A stretch of DNA of 64,000 nt from the NCBI GenBank assembly GCA_907163345.1, contig CAJQUN010000022.1:4836001-4900000 (forward strand), written 5' to 3'. The first letter of the stretch is position 1, and each line of letters begins with the position of its first letter. Position numbers and translations under genes: made by a program. This DNA is from Haberlea rhodopensis. Its lineage: Eukaryota > Streptophyta > Magnoliopsida > Lamiales > Gesneriaceae. The notes below the pieces were generated by a model. That model had not been told where the DNA came from. It saw nothing but the letters and a program-made list of their open reading frames with translations, and did not search any database. This document shows positions 23,892 through 34,114 of the stretch, in pieces.

Positions 23892-24475
23892 TGTTGGTTG
23901 TGTTGTATTGGGTTCCATCTGCTCTATTTCTGAAAAAGAAAATGATGAATGACTTAAGTCGACGCAAGTGTGTAACACACCGTCCTTAAGAGAAATTTGC
24001 CCCACACAAGGTGCTTTCGGTTTGTAGCAGTCATCTCTCAAGATACAACTATCTCTTGTGATTGTAGCACAACAAATCACAAGAACATCAACTACAAAGG
24101 TTGCAAAATCTCTCCTTCAAGAACAAAATGAATATGATGATGAGATGACTTTGATCTTACTTTTCTCTCTAAATTGTGATGTTAATTTCGAAAATATAAT
24201 GTTTAATTTAATCATGGAATGTTGTATATATACTAGATCATAGGTTGGAGGCGACCATTCATGAAAAAACACAACTGCACACCAAAAGGTGCAATGCTTC
24301 AGAAAAACCGAACAACCAGCATGTGAGGCGCCTAGGCGCATACAGGGAGCCTCCCCTACTGCCGGGGTTTTTCCCGGGCAGGTGACCTGTTTCGTGCTTT
24401 CCTTGCTTAATTTCAATTCATCAAGCCTATTTTTATCTTGCTTAATATTAATTCAGTAAGCCTCAAAATCCAACA
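23892..24475 (-). repeat. 3' LTR of copia element A
   Basis: The LTR begins TGTTGGATTTTGAGG on the minus strand at 24475 and ends ..ccaACA at 23892. A minus-strand purine tract CATGTGGGGGAT lies just before it (24476-24487) as polypurine tract. It is 584 bp and aligns along its length with 36587-37260, which is longer because of indels near 37030-37150. Confidence 0.88.
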
Positions 24476-24487
24476 ATCCCCCACATG

Positions 24488-25438
24488 AATTAAATTAATG
24501 CATGAATGCACATGATGTCAAAAGAGAGTTCATACGAAAATTATTGCATCGAGAGATGTAGCTTATGGCTTTGAATCTTCCTTAGTAGTATACTAACGGA
24601 TTTACTAAGCCACAAAGTGAACATGATGTCTTGAACTTCTTGGCGGTTCGTGTAAACCCAGACAATATCACCTACACAATAACTTCTCAACCTTTACTAT
24701 GGTTTTCTCGGTTGTGTCCATTTTGGCCATGGAACACCTCTTGGATTGATAAGTGTTTCATTGAGGCGGCCCGTCCTCACACTTACATAAGTGACCTCCT
24801 ATTAAGAGTATCCTACCATACTCCACTTTTTCAAGTATAGGAATTATTAAAAGCATAAACTTAACCTCACTACTTTGGTAGGTCCTCAAGCACTCTTCAT
24901 CCTATGAATGAGTTGGTCCCGAGTGCAAACTCAAATTTTCATAATTTAGTTGTCCCATTGAACCAAGATCTTGGGATCTCCAGTCAACAAGGTTGGGTTA
25001 CTACTATGAAAATTTATTTTGTAGATTTTAATCTTATTTCTCTTGATAATCCACACACTTGATCTCTATTCAATGCTTTTGTCAGCGGATCAGCCAAGTT
25101 ATTCTTTGATTACATATAATCAATTGCCATAACTTAATTAGAGATCAATTGTTGTACAGTATTATGCCTACGATGAATATGTCGAGACTTATCCTTATTC
25201 ATATTATTTTGTGCTCTGGCAATTTCCAACGGATTCTCTCAATGAATCATAATTGCTTACACTAATTTGTCCAATATGGAATATCTTCAAAGTAATCACG
25301 AAGCCATTGTGTTTTTTCCGCAGTTTTGTCAACAAATATAAACCACAATTCTATCATGGATCGATTGTTGAATGATACAACAGCCATACCAATGGTAAAC
25401 CATTTTTGGATTTTGAATCTTTCGTATCATATATCCAA
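24488..25438 (-). pseudogene. Copia element A: pol 3' end (RNase H) and trailer
   Basis: On the minus strand near 25330-25270 a frame reads TAEKTQWLRDYFEDIP and near 25110-25035 NLADPLTKALNRDQV, both typical of the copia RNase H C-terminus. Stops interrupt it. The segment 24488-25000 is the noncoding trailer before the 3' LTR and contains no recognisable protein. Confidence 0.75.
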
Positions 25439-25798
25439 TTTGCATATTTTTATCCTTATATTACAATAGGATACCCTAAGTTTCGAATTCTCAGCGTAGC
25501 AAACTTACAAACCCAAATTTAAGATTTAGCTTCTTGTAAACTTGGACTTAAGCATTATTTCTTACAAAATTCGAAACTATCAAATTAAATTCACCATTCA
25601 AATTTTAAGCGCGATGATTCTTAGAAAATCCAAATTCAAGATTTTTATTTCTTGCAAACTTGAATTTTAAGCGCAAAGCTTAAAAAATTTGAAACTATAA
25701 TTAATTATGAGAATTAGTCTTTCAGATATCTTGGAAACTTTAATTCCAAATATGACATTTGTTGCACCAATATTCTTCATGTCAAAATGTTTCATTAA
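25439..25798. repeat. AT-rich degenerate repeat with TTAAGCG boxes (part 1)
   Basis: Repeated variants of cttgcaaacttgaatttta-agcg followed by tcttagaaaactcaaat-like sequence. The same theme fills 33570-33990 on the other side of the inserted LTRs. It does not code and seems to be internal to copia element A. Confidence 0.55.
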
Positions 25799-25832
25799 TG
25801 TTAGTTCCGAACCTTATCGATGAGATTTTAAA

Positions 25833-26060
25833 GATGACAAAACATATCAGACCGGGTCGAGAGATATCAGACTGACCAGATCGATCGCCCAAAACAGATC
25901 AAGCTGATATGATGACAAAGCATATCAGACCGGATCGAGGGAAATCAGACTGACCAGATCGATAGCTCACAACAGAACAAGCTGATAAGGCATATCATAT
26001 ATCAGACCAGATCGATGGATATCGGACTGACTAGATCGAAGCTTCAGATCGATCTCAATC
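25833..26060. repeat. Tandem units with GATCGAT boxes in LTR B1
   Basis: Three diverged units of about 65-75 bp share acaaagcatatcagaccgg, atcagactgaccagatcgat and caagctgat. The same units are in B2 at about 33195-33350 in inverted orientation. Confidence 0.7.
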
Positions 26061-26293
26061 TTTATCAGATCAGAGCAGTCAAGGATGCATAAAGAATGGC
26101 TCTTCAGTCCGAATCATTAACGGCTATTTATTGTAGCATTTAATGTCGTAATTAATGCTACAAAGGACCAAAGACTGAAAATTGGGCTTTTTTTAAAAAT
26201 AATTCAGAAAAAAAAAATTCAAAAATAAGTCGAAATGGAGAAGCTTGCAAAACTACCTTAAACCGCTCCACACAGGAGCGGCTATGAATGGAT

Positions 26294-26382
26294 GAGGAGC
26301 CGTTTAATCGCTAAACGGCTCCTCTTAAGGTAGTAGCCGCCCTCAAGGAGGGCGGCTACTCCCTCAACAAGTAGCCGCCCTC
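26294..26382. repeat. Perfect hairpins near the left end of the MULE
   Basis: gaggagccgttta (26294-26306) and taaacggctcctc (26312-26324) pair perfectly around a 5-nt loop. agtagccgccctc (26332-26344) and gagggcggctact (26348-26360) pair around aag. A further agtagccgccctc follows at about 26370. Confidence 0.9.
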
Positions 26383-26424
26383 GGTAAGGTGAAAGATTAC
26401 TCTGTTAGAGTTGTCAGGCGTTAG

Positions 26425-28075
26425 TATTGTGTTGTGGACAGCACACGTACTCTGTGGAAATTACGGTGCAAAAAGACTTCTCCTACCGTAAGGTGTAAAT
26501 GGGGTCTTCGAGCGTCTTTGAAGCCCAAAATGGGTTTTTGGAAATTAACGAAGTATGGTGGTCCTCACACATGTATCTCGAGTAATGTTGGGATAGACCA
26601 CCACAACTTGGACAGTAATATGGTGGCAAATACAATGTTGGGGATTGTACGATGTGATCCTTCGTACGAGATTAAGTATGTACGGGAGAATGTTAAAGAT
26701 AAATATGGCTATGATATCTCGTATACGAAGGCATGGAGAAGTTTGCAACGTGTGGTGGAAAATGTTTACGGTACATGGGAGAGCTCCGTGCGTCTACTTC
26801 CGAAATATATGGGTGCCTTGTCAAAGTATAACACTGGAACAATTGTGGAGTGGAGGCATTTAAGATCTAACAATCGAGCGGTGAATACATTGAGTTATGT
26901 TTTTTGGGCTTTCAAGCCATGCATAGATGGGTTTCAACACTGTCGCAGAATCATTAGTGTTGATGGTACTCATTTGTACACAAAGTATAAGCATAAAATG
27001 TTGATCGCCGTCACTCTGGTTGCCAACAATCAGATATTACCATTAGCGTTCGGGATTGTTGATGAAGAAACATACGATTCATGGAAATGGTTCTTGGAGA
27101 ATATCGGCCGACATGTTATACGTGGTGCAACAGGTGTATACCTTATTTCAGATAGGCATAAGGGAATTGTGCGCGCAGTTGAGGATCTACCACTTTTTCA
27201 ACCTCCTAATGGTGTGCACCGTTTTTGTCTACGACATGTGTGCTCCAATTTTAATTCAAAGTTTAAAAATATCCATTTGAAAGATCTATGGGGAAGCAGG
27301 CACACAACATCAGAATTGTAAGTTTGACGCCACAATGGAGGCAATCAAAAACAAAAATATTCTGGCATATAGATATTTGGCAGGAATTTCAAAAGAAAAA
27401 TGGACTTTAGCCCACGATGGGGGTCGGCGTCGTGGGGTAATGACTACCAATATGTCAGAATGCTTAAATGGTGTGTTGAAGAGTGCTCGAAGACTACCTA
27501 TTTCCGCGATAGTACAATTGACTCTTCAAAGGTGCGTTCAATACTTTATTCAACGTGTCACCAAAACTCAACGTATGATTCACAACAATCAGCCATGGCC
27601 CGATTATGCATATCAAAAATATGAACAATGGTCAAGAAAATCCGTTGAGCATCGTGTTACCCGATACGATGTACGTGATCAAACTGCTTCGGTTGCGACC
27701 GGTGGAAGACCAGGTCGGGGGCAACATGTTCAAGTTGTCAGAATATCAACAAATGAGTGTTCATGTGGTAAATGGACGATTTTTGGAATTCCATGTTCCC
27801 ATGCTATTTGTACTGCCAAATATCATTCATTGGATCCTACCACACTTATTCAACCATGGTATAGCATGTCGCAATACTCAGCAACCTACATGGGCAAATT
27901 TAGTCCTCTTGCAGACATTCGATACTGGGACCCACCCACGTTTGAATTGAACCACAACCCTGTAAGACGTGAAAGAAGAAGGGTCGGTAGAAATAGAATG
28001 AGCCGTTTGAGAAACGAGATGGATAGACCTGTTATTAGGGAGAGACAATCACAAAATGTGGAGAGGCAAAATTAA
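26425..28075 (+). pseudogene. MULE transposase, one frameshift and a short N-terminus
   Basis: This is a MuDR-type transposase with a DDE nuclease fold and SWIM zinc finger. The first usable codons follow a TAG at 26422; the frame enters at the DNA-binding plant MuDR segment (KTSPTVRCKWGLRASL.. GGPHTC), so an N-terminal part is missing. Catalytic motifs are VDGTHLY and LISDRHKGIV, with CLRHVCSNF after them. A single extra base in the gggg run at 27290-27293 shifts the frame; the next frame resumes with CKFDATMEAI at about 27320 and reads on to 28075. The SWIM finger is CSCGKWTIFGIPCSHAI (about 27760-27810). The C-terminus is Arg-rich. Apart from that frameshift the reading is clean. Confidence 0.92.
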
Positions 28076-28209
28076 TATATTTTTGTGTTATGCAGAAATT
28101 GTATTTGTGACAATTAAAATCGTATTTGTGACAATTACTTTAATTTAATATATAGAGTTAAACAATTACAAATGTTAAAAACACAATATCAATATACAAA
28201 ATCATACGA
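28076..28209. other. Convergent spacer within the MULE
   Basis: 134 bp of AT-rich sequence between two tail-to-tail genes. It must hold the 3' ends of both transcripts. A short direct repeat, cgtatttgtgacaatta, variants at 28095 and 28120, is visible. Confidence 0.6.
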
Positions 28210-30418
28210 CTACAGTTGGCCACCGGTTCCACAATGACGTTGCCTACGATTTCGTTGCCCTCTACGTGGACCAGTATTACTAGGAGTATTTTGCTGTGTT
28301 TCATCAGAATAACTCGGAAATTGGATAGGTGTTGGAATGTTTCTCGATGGTTGCACCTCCTCCAAATTTCTCTGGTATTCAAAACCCATTAGAGATGTAT
28401 AATTTTGAGACTCTGGGGGTTGTGGAGTATAATAACCTGCACTATCGAAAACAGTAGAGGGACCAGAAGCAAATGATGTAAATCCACTGGATGGCCCAAC
28501 AAATGATGCAAAACCACTTGATGGTCCAACAAATGGTGCAAAGCCACCAGCTGACCCAGCAATTGAAGCTAATCCACTAGATTGACCAGCAGCAGTATCA
28601 AATCCACCGGATGGCCCAATAACATCAAAATCACCAGAAGCATCAAAAGCACCAGATGGGCCAGCAGTGTCAAAATCACCACATGGGCCAGCAGTGTCAA
28701 AACCACCAGATGGGCCAGCAGTGTCAAAACCACCAGATGGGCCAGCAGTATCAAAACCAGATGGGCCAGCAGTGTCAAAACCAGATGGGCCAGCAGTGTC
28801 AAAACCAGATGGGCCAGCAGTATCAAAACCAGCATATGGGTGGAAACCAATCCCATGTACAGGAGGCGATATAACCCTTACGGTGATTCTCTCGTACCAC
28901 TGCATATAGTCATCGTCTGTTGAGTTTGACCTACGACATGGTTCACCAGTGGCGACATTTCCGAGCCTCCTACGCCACGTCCGAACATGTATTTTGTGAA
29001 ATTTGGCCCAATCCATATTACGATGACCAGTTCGGGTGACGCCATGTAGGTCATTATTGTCAACTACAGGTGATGGAATTGACTGGCATATATTGAACTG
29101 TCGCATCACCCGATTAGGACGATGAATCTCCACAATTTGGAAGCAGATAAGTGGGCAAACGCTTCTCCAAATATTATTATTATAGGTAGTAATAATAGAA
29201 TTAACATCAGCGGTCTCTAGGTCATACACGATCCAGTTAAACTGCACATCGTTAAAATAAAAAAAAAATTATCAATCAATATATTGAAATCATCATAATT
29301 TTTAAATTCAATTACATAATTTAGGTTTACCTCGTCATTACTCATTTGATCAAGAGAATGTCGTATAATTCTGACCGAATGAGTTGCTACGTGGGTGTGA
29401 CGAAACACAGTGTTCCACCTATTATAAAAAATGTTAAATATTGTAATATTTTATGATTTTAATATTAATATCCAATAAATAAATTAATTATTACCGTGCA
29501 CCGTAGGGAGCAACACATTATTAGGGACAACCAAAGTTTTTAGTTGTATGTCAGGATTCAAACATTTTATCCTACTCCATGCCCAAATCTGTCAATAAAC
29601 AGGAAATTGTTTTAAAAAAACGGATAAGGTATTATTAGTAAGAGAAAAATATTACATACCTGCAAAATATACAAAGGGCCAGTGATAGTGCATTTTCCTA
29701 TCGTTGATGCATTGCACATTTCTCGGTATAAGAAAGCCAATACTGCACTGCCCCAACTATATGTGTTCACCTCTTCCAAATCTTCAAGTAGCTGCAAATA
29801 CATGAGTTTTACAGCGCTACTATTATAATCTGGAAGCAAAATTCCACCTATAATCATCAAAGCTATACACCGAGTGTATTTTACTACATCCATCTCTGAG
29901 CTCATATCAGAGATACGATTAGCTCGGCAATGATCGTCTAGAGCAGTCATTCTTAGGTGACCGCCTTTAAATTTTGCTTCGGGAGGCTCAAATCCCAGTA
30001 ACTCAAGACATGTTTCTTGCCATTCTTTCACACATTGTGAATCATCTACCCCAGTTACTGGTTGACCATCAACTTTTAGACCCCAAATTATTGAAATATC
30101 TTGTAACGTAATGGTAGCTTCACCAAATCTAAAATGAAATGTATGGGTCTCAGGCCGCCATCGCTCAACAAGAGCGGTAATCAAATGATTATCGTACATA
30201 CAGTAACCAGATTGCAAAACACCGTAAAATCCCATATCAATTATATGCCTCCAAACGCGATTGTGTATCACGTTCTCATTATACAATCCCCAGATAAGGT
30301 TATCTGTACGCTTCACCTTTAGAGTACTATCAATATTATCAGAACAAACACCACTGGAGATATGCGTAGATTGTTGATATAATATAGTTGAATCTTCGGG
30401 ACCTCGATTTAATGTCAT
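28210..30418 (-). pseudogene. Plant mobile domain (PMD, MAIN-like) gene carried by the MULE
   Basis: The first coding exon, 30418-29660, opens with MTLNRGPEDS right after an intron acceptor (ttttag) and encodes 253 residues of a PMD domain: LVERWRPETHTFHFRFGEAT, ITLQDISIIWGLKVDG, YLQLLEDLEEV and YSWGSAVLAFLYREMC. The next exon, 29588-29495, continues IWAWSRIKCLNPD. After that a small frame problem appears before WNTVFRHTHVATHSV (about 29414-29328). The last exon, 29241-28210, carries FNWIVYDLETADV, a repeat-rich segment based on GFDTAGPSG and an Arg-rich end (RRGQRNRRQRHCGTGG). PMD proteins occur both as host genes (MAIN family, silencing and genome stability) and in transposons. Possibly still coding if the splice pattern differs from mine; I call it a pseudogene with reserve. 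Confidence 0.8.
28625..28842. repeat. Minisatellite in the last PMD exon
   Basis: Tandem units of 24-27 bp, core ccagatgggccagcagtgtc, are repeated about eight times. On the minus strand they encode GFDTAGPSG with 8- and 9-residue versions. Array length is a multiple of three throughout, so the frame is kept. Confidence 0.92.
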
Positions 30419-30904
30419 CCTAAAATTAATAACAAAAATTAACACACATATCAATCATTAATATTATCATTTACAATATTAATAAAAAAAATATTGTATG
30501 TACTGATAATATTAATTATTTCATTTATAATATTAATAAATAAAAATTTATTATACGTATATATTTAAATATATAAGTAATCATTAATATTATTATTTAT
30601 AATATTAATAAATAAAAAATATTGTACGTATATCTCCATCTCCACTATATTAATAAATAAAAAATATTGTATGTATATTATATGTATATATTTAAAAAAA
30701 ACCATTATTGACGACAGGAGAAGAAAACGAAATTAAAATGAAAAAATTGATATGAAAAAATTCTAATATTTATAATAATCAACAACTAACCTTGAATAAT
30801 GCAGATATCAATTAACGCTGCAGATATCAATTAACGCTGAGTAATGTAGATAGAATAAAGCGAGGAGAAGGAGAGTAATTTAGAGTAGAGGAAAAACAAA
30901 AATT
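30419..30904. repeat. AT-rich repeats upstream of the PMD gene
   Basis: Variants of attaataaataaaaaatattgt followed by acgtatat recur about four times between 30470 and 30690. The region is probably the first intron and promoter side of the PMD gene. No other coding signal. Confidence 0.5.
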
Positions 30905-31059
30905 TTATGTTTTATAAATTATTTTAAGCAAAGCCGATATAAATAGATGAATGAGGCGTGATTTAATTGGAGCAGATGGTAGGTGGTTGGCGGTGGTTGG
31001 CGGATGGATCGCCCATCGTATTGACGACAACAAAACCGCCCACCGTTTTAAGCAGCAGC

Positions 31060-31200
31060 CGCTAGTTGGCGGAGCGGCTACTGACTCGAAGAGTAGCCGC
31101 CTATACGTTGGGCGGCTACTCTTCAAGTAGTAGCCGCCCATACGATGGGCGGCTACTCGAAGAGTAGTAGCCGCTTCTCATGTAAGCGGCTACTGCTTTG
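31060..31200. repeat. Hairpin array near the right end of the MULE
   Basis: agtagccgcccat (31129-31141) and atgggcggctact (31145-31157) pair perfectly around acg. Flanking copies give further imperfect hairpins (gtagccgcctatacgttggg.. and agtagccgcttctcatgtaa..). The core agtagccgcc is shared with the left-end array. Confidence 0.9.
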
Positions 31201-32106
31201 GTGGGTGCCGCCCTCCCAAACTCCGGTTTAACGTATTTATGCAACCCAGTCAGATTCGAGGTATTTCTGAAATTTTCTTTTTTCCCCAACGTATTTTAAA
31301 AAAAAAACCCTGAAAATTGCCATAAAAGGTAAGAAGACAAAGAAGAGCTTACCTGACAGTCGCCGAAAGCATGAACCAGAACGGCAAGTATCCTGAAGAA
31401 GAAGACTGTAGCTTACTCAGAGATTAAGCAGAGTCAAGAGTTGCACATTAAAGGAAATAATGTCGTTGGTACATGCAACTATAAAAGGATGCAACATAAG
31501 AGCTCAAGACAGAGTCTGAAAAATTGAAAAACGCACAAGAAAGCAAAACAGCCCAAGCTTACAAGCTCAGAAGCTCTCGAGCTGAAATTATTCTTAAGCA
31601 CGATTACTTTGTAATATTTGATCATTTAGGATCACTGTGCGCATCTTGTGTATTCTGTACTGAAAAACAAAAGTGAGAAACAAATTGTAACTGTCAGACA
31701 GAAAGTGTCTGAACAGATTGAGTGACTAGGAGTTTCAGACTGGTAGTGAGGTAAATCCAGCCTGAATCGGGTTTGTACAACAGGATTGTATAAATCAAAG
31801 TCTTCTAGTATAAACCTTCCTTAATTGGAAGAAGGGGAGACGTAGAAGGATTACACCACCTTCGAACTTCCAGAAACATATTCTGTGTTCTTATCTTTCT
31901 GCACTTGTTCTTTCATTCAAGCCATCGAGCCGCTCTTACAAATATAAACAGACCATTCCGCACTTATACATTCAGTGGTCTGTTCTATAAAGGAGTTGCT
32001 TAAGAAACAGATTTCTTTCACTAATCCGAAAGAAATCACAAGGGATTAAATCTTAGAAGGAGTGTTCATTCACCCCCCCTCTAAACACTCCGGACCGATC
32101 CTAACA

Positions 32107-32289
32107 ATTGACATTTTCTTCGTCATTTTGATGATCTCTAATTTGCTTCTCATAATGAGTATATCATCAATGTACAAGCATATCATTACATATGATTCGG
32201 TGTGTGTCACACTTTTAACTTTAAATTTTTTTTGACAAAATATTTTGTAAAAAAATTCATTTCTTTATTTTGGCGATTGTTATGACTTA
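32107..32289 (-). pseudogene. Fragment of copia A reverse transcriptase with YIDD
   Basis: The 183 bp between two inverted solo LTRs encode on the minus strand MICLYIDDILIM, the RT catalytic box of copia elements, then SKLEIIK. It belongs to element A. No other part of RT remains. Confidence 0.8.
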
Positions 32290-33388
32290 TGTTAGGATCG
32301 GTCCGGAGTGTTTAGAGGGGGGGTGAATGAACACTCCTTGTAAAATTTAATCCCTTGTGATTTCTTTCGGATTAGTGAAAGAAATCTGTTTCTTAATCAA
32401 CTTTTGTACAGAACAAACCACTGAAAGTATAAGTGCGGAACGGTCTGTTCTTGTATATGTAAGAACAGCTCGATGGGTAGTATGAAAGAACAAGTGCAGA
32501 AAGATAATACACAGGATATGTTTCTGGAAGTTTGAAGGTGGTGTAATCCTTCTACGTCTCCCCTTCTTCCAATTAAGGAAGGTTTATACTAGAAGACTTT
32601 GATTTATACAATCCTGTTGTACAAACCCGATTCAGGCTGGATTTACCTCACTACCAGTCTGAAACTCCTAGTCACTCGATCTGCTCAGACACACTTTGTC
32701 TGACAGTTACAATGTGTTTCTCACTTCTATTTTTCAACACAGAAAACACAAGATGCGCACAGTGATCCTAAATGATCAAATGTTACAAAGTAAACGTGCT
32801 TAAGAATAATTTCAGCTCGAGAGCTTCTGAGCTTGTAAGCTTGTGCTGTTTTGCTTTCTTGTGCGTTTTTCAATTGATCAGCGAGAGTCTTCTATATTCC
32901 TTTTGTTGCATCCTTTTATAGTTGTAAGTACCAATGACATTATTTCCCTTAATGTGCAACTTTGACTCTGCTTGAGCTCTGAGTAGGCTACAGTCTTCTT
33001 CTTCAGGATACTTGCCGTTCTGGTTCATACTTTCGGCGACTGTCATGTAAGCTCTTCTTTGTCTTCTTAGCTTTTATGGCAATCTTCAGTCTTTGGTCCT
33101 TTGTAGCATTAATTACGACATTAAATGCTACAATAAATAGCCGTTAATGATTCGGACTGAGGAGCCATTCTTTATGTATCCTTGACTGCTCTGATCTGAT
33201 AGAGATTGTGATCGATCTGAAGCATCGATTTAGTCAGTCTGAAATCCATCGATCCGGTCTGATATGCTTTGTCATCTTATCAGCTTGATCTGTTTTGGGC
33301 GATCGATCTGGTCAGTCTGATTTCACTCGATCCGGTCTGAAATGTTTTGTCATCTTTAAAATCTCATCGATAAGGTCCGGAACTAACA
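32290..33388 (+). mobile_element. Solo LTR B2
   Basis: 1099 bp, starting TGTTAGGATCGGTCCGG and ending AACTAACA, flanked by identical actta (32285-32289 and 33389-33393). It is the uninterrupted counterpart of B1 in opposite orientation and so defines the family length. It has the tandem units with gatcgat boxes at about 33195-33350. No coding sequence. Confidence 0.93.
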
Positions 33389-34114
33389 ACTTACTTTAGT
33401 ACTCCTACACTTTTAAGTATTTGTAGAAAGACTTTCGTTCTTTCCACAATCAACAAGGATTTTCGTCATTTCCTTAGTGTGACACTTACAATGTCGTTGA
33501 CCAATAAGATTACTTTCCCCCACAATTATAGGCCAATCTCGAACTTATCAAGATTATAGTGGTGTTAAAACTTCCATGATTCAAATGCTAAGCGTTATTA
33601 ACTTAGAAATCAAAATGCAAGAGTTTATGTCTTGCAAAATTTTGATTTAAGCGCACTTGCTTACAAAATTTGAAACCTGAACTAAATTCTCGTAATTGAT
33701 TCATAATTTGCATTTTAAGTGTACAAACTTAGAAGACTTGAATGCAAATATAATTCTCTTGCAAATTCAAACCTTAAGCGTAAAATACTTAGACAACTCA
33801 AATAGAATCAATTGAGAACACCTCCTAGTCAAAACAATTGTGGCAATTGATTCATTAATTTCATTTTAAGCATACAAACTTAAAAAAATATGAATTCAAG
33901 ATTTAATCCTCTTGCAAATTCAAATCTTAAGCGTAAAATGCTTAGAAAACTCAAATATAATCAATTCACAATTTTTCCAATGCAAATTCAATTGCATAAT
34001 TGGTCTTCAACCTCATTCTTCTAGTGTTTAAATACTTCCATGATCTCGTCTTTGGTTCGTAGCAAATAGTTATATCACTATATTGTATCAATGTGAATTA
34101 ATTCTAAAGGCGTG
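33389..34114. repeat. Interior of copia A with TTAAGCG repeats (part 2)
   Basis: AT-rich and noncoding. From about 33570 to 33990 diverged units near 65-120 bp share ttgcaaattcaaa, cttaagcgtaaaat and cttagaaaactcaaat. Same theme as 25439-25798. Confidence 0.55.

Larger units (their letters stand above)
26185..31310 (+). mobile_element. Mutator-like element (MULE) with a plant mobile domain gene
   Basis: The 9-bp flanks are identical, tgaaaattg at 26176-26184 and at 31311-31319, the length used by Mutator-type elements, and the unsplit LTR B2 shows the empty site. The termini are similar: left GGCTTTTTTTAAAAAT, right complement GGGTTTTTTTTTTAAAATAC. The 5126-bp element carries a plus-strand transposase (26425-28075) and a minus-strand plant mobile domain gene (28210-30418) that converge with about 130 bp between them. 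Both ends hold arrays of hairpins with an AGTAGCCGCC core. Confidence 0.93.
25799..32106 (-). mobile_element. Solo LTR B1 (split by the Mutator-like element)
   Basis: The two pieces, 25799-26184 and 31311-32106, together make one LTR read on the minus strand (TGTTAGGATCGGTCCGGAGTG .. GGAACTAACA). It matches B2 at 32290-33388 in opposite orientation. Flanks are attaa (25794-25798) and attga (32107-32111), a target duplication with one change. No internal region or second LTR of this family is adjacent, so it is a solo LTR left by recombination. It contains about three tandem units of roughly 65-75 bp with agatcgatc boxes (25833-26050). Confidence 0.88.

Noticed and set aside
28569..28856. Minus-strand Leu/Ala-rich frame overlapping the PMD repeat
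   Set aside because: It is the repeat read in another frame; the GFDTAGPSG frame continues the PMD protein on both sides.
28582..28923. Plus-strand open frames through the PMD minisatellite
   Set aside because: They are shadows of the tandem repeat, open only because the unit length is a multiple of three.
32290..33388. LTR pair B1/B2 of one full-length element
   Set aside because: They are in opposite orientation and each has its own target duplication, so they are separate insertions.
25439..34000. CRISPR-like array from the recurring ttaagcg units
   Set aside because: Units are diverged, spacing is irregular, and the DNA is a plant nuclear retrotransposon.
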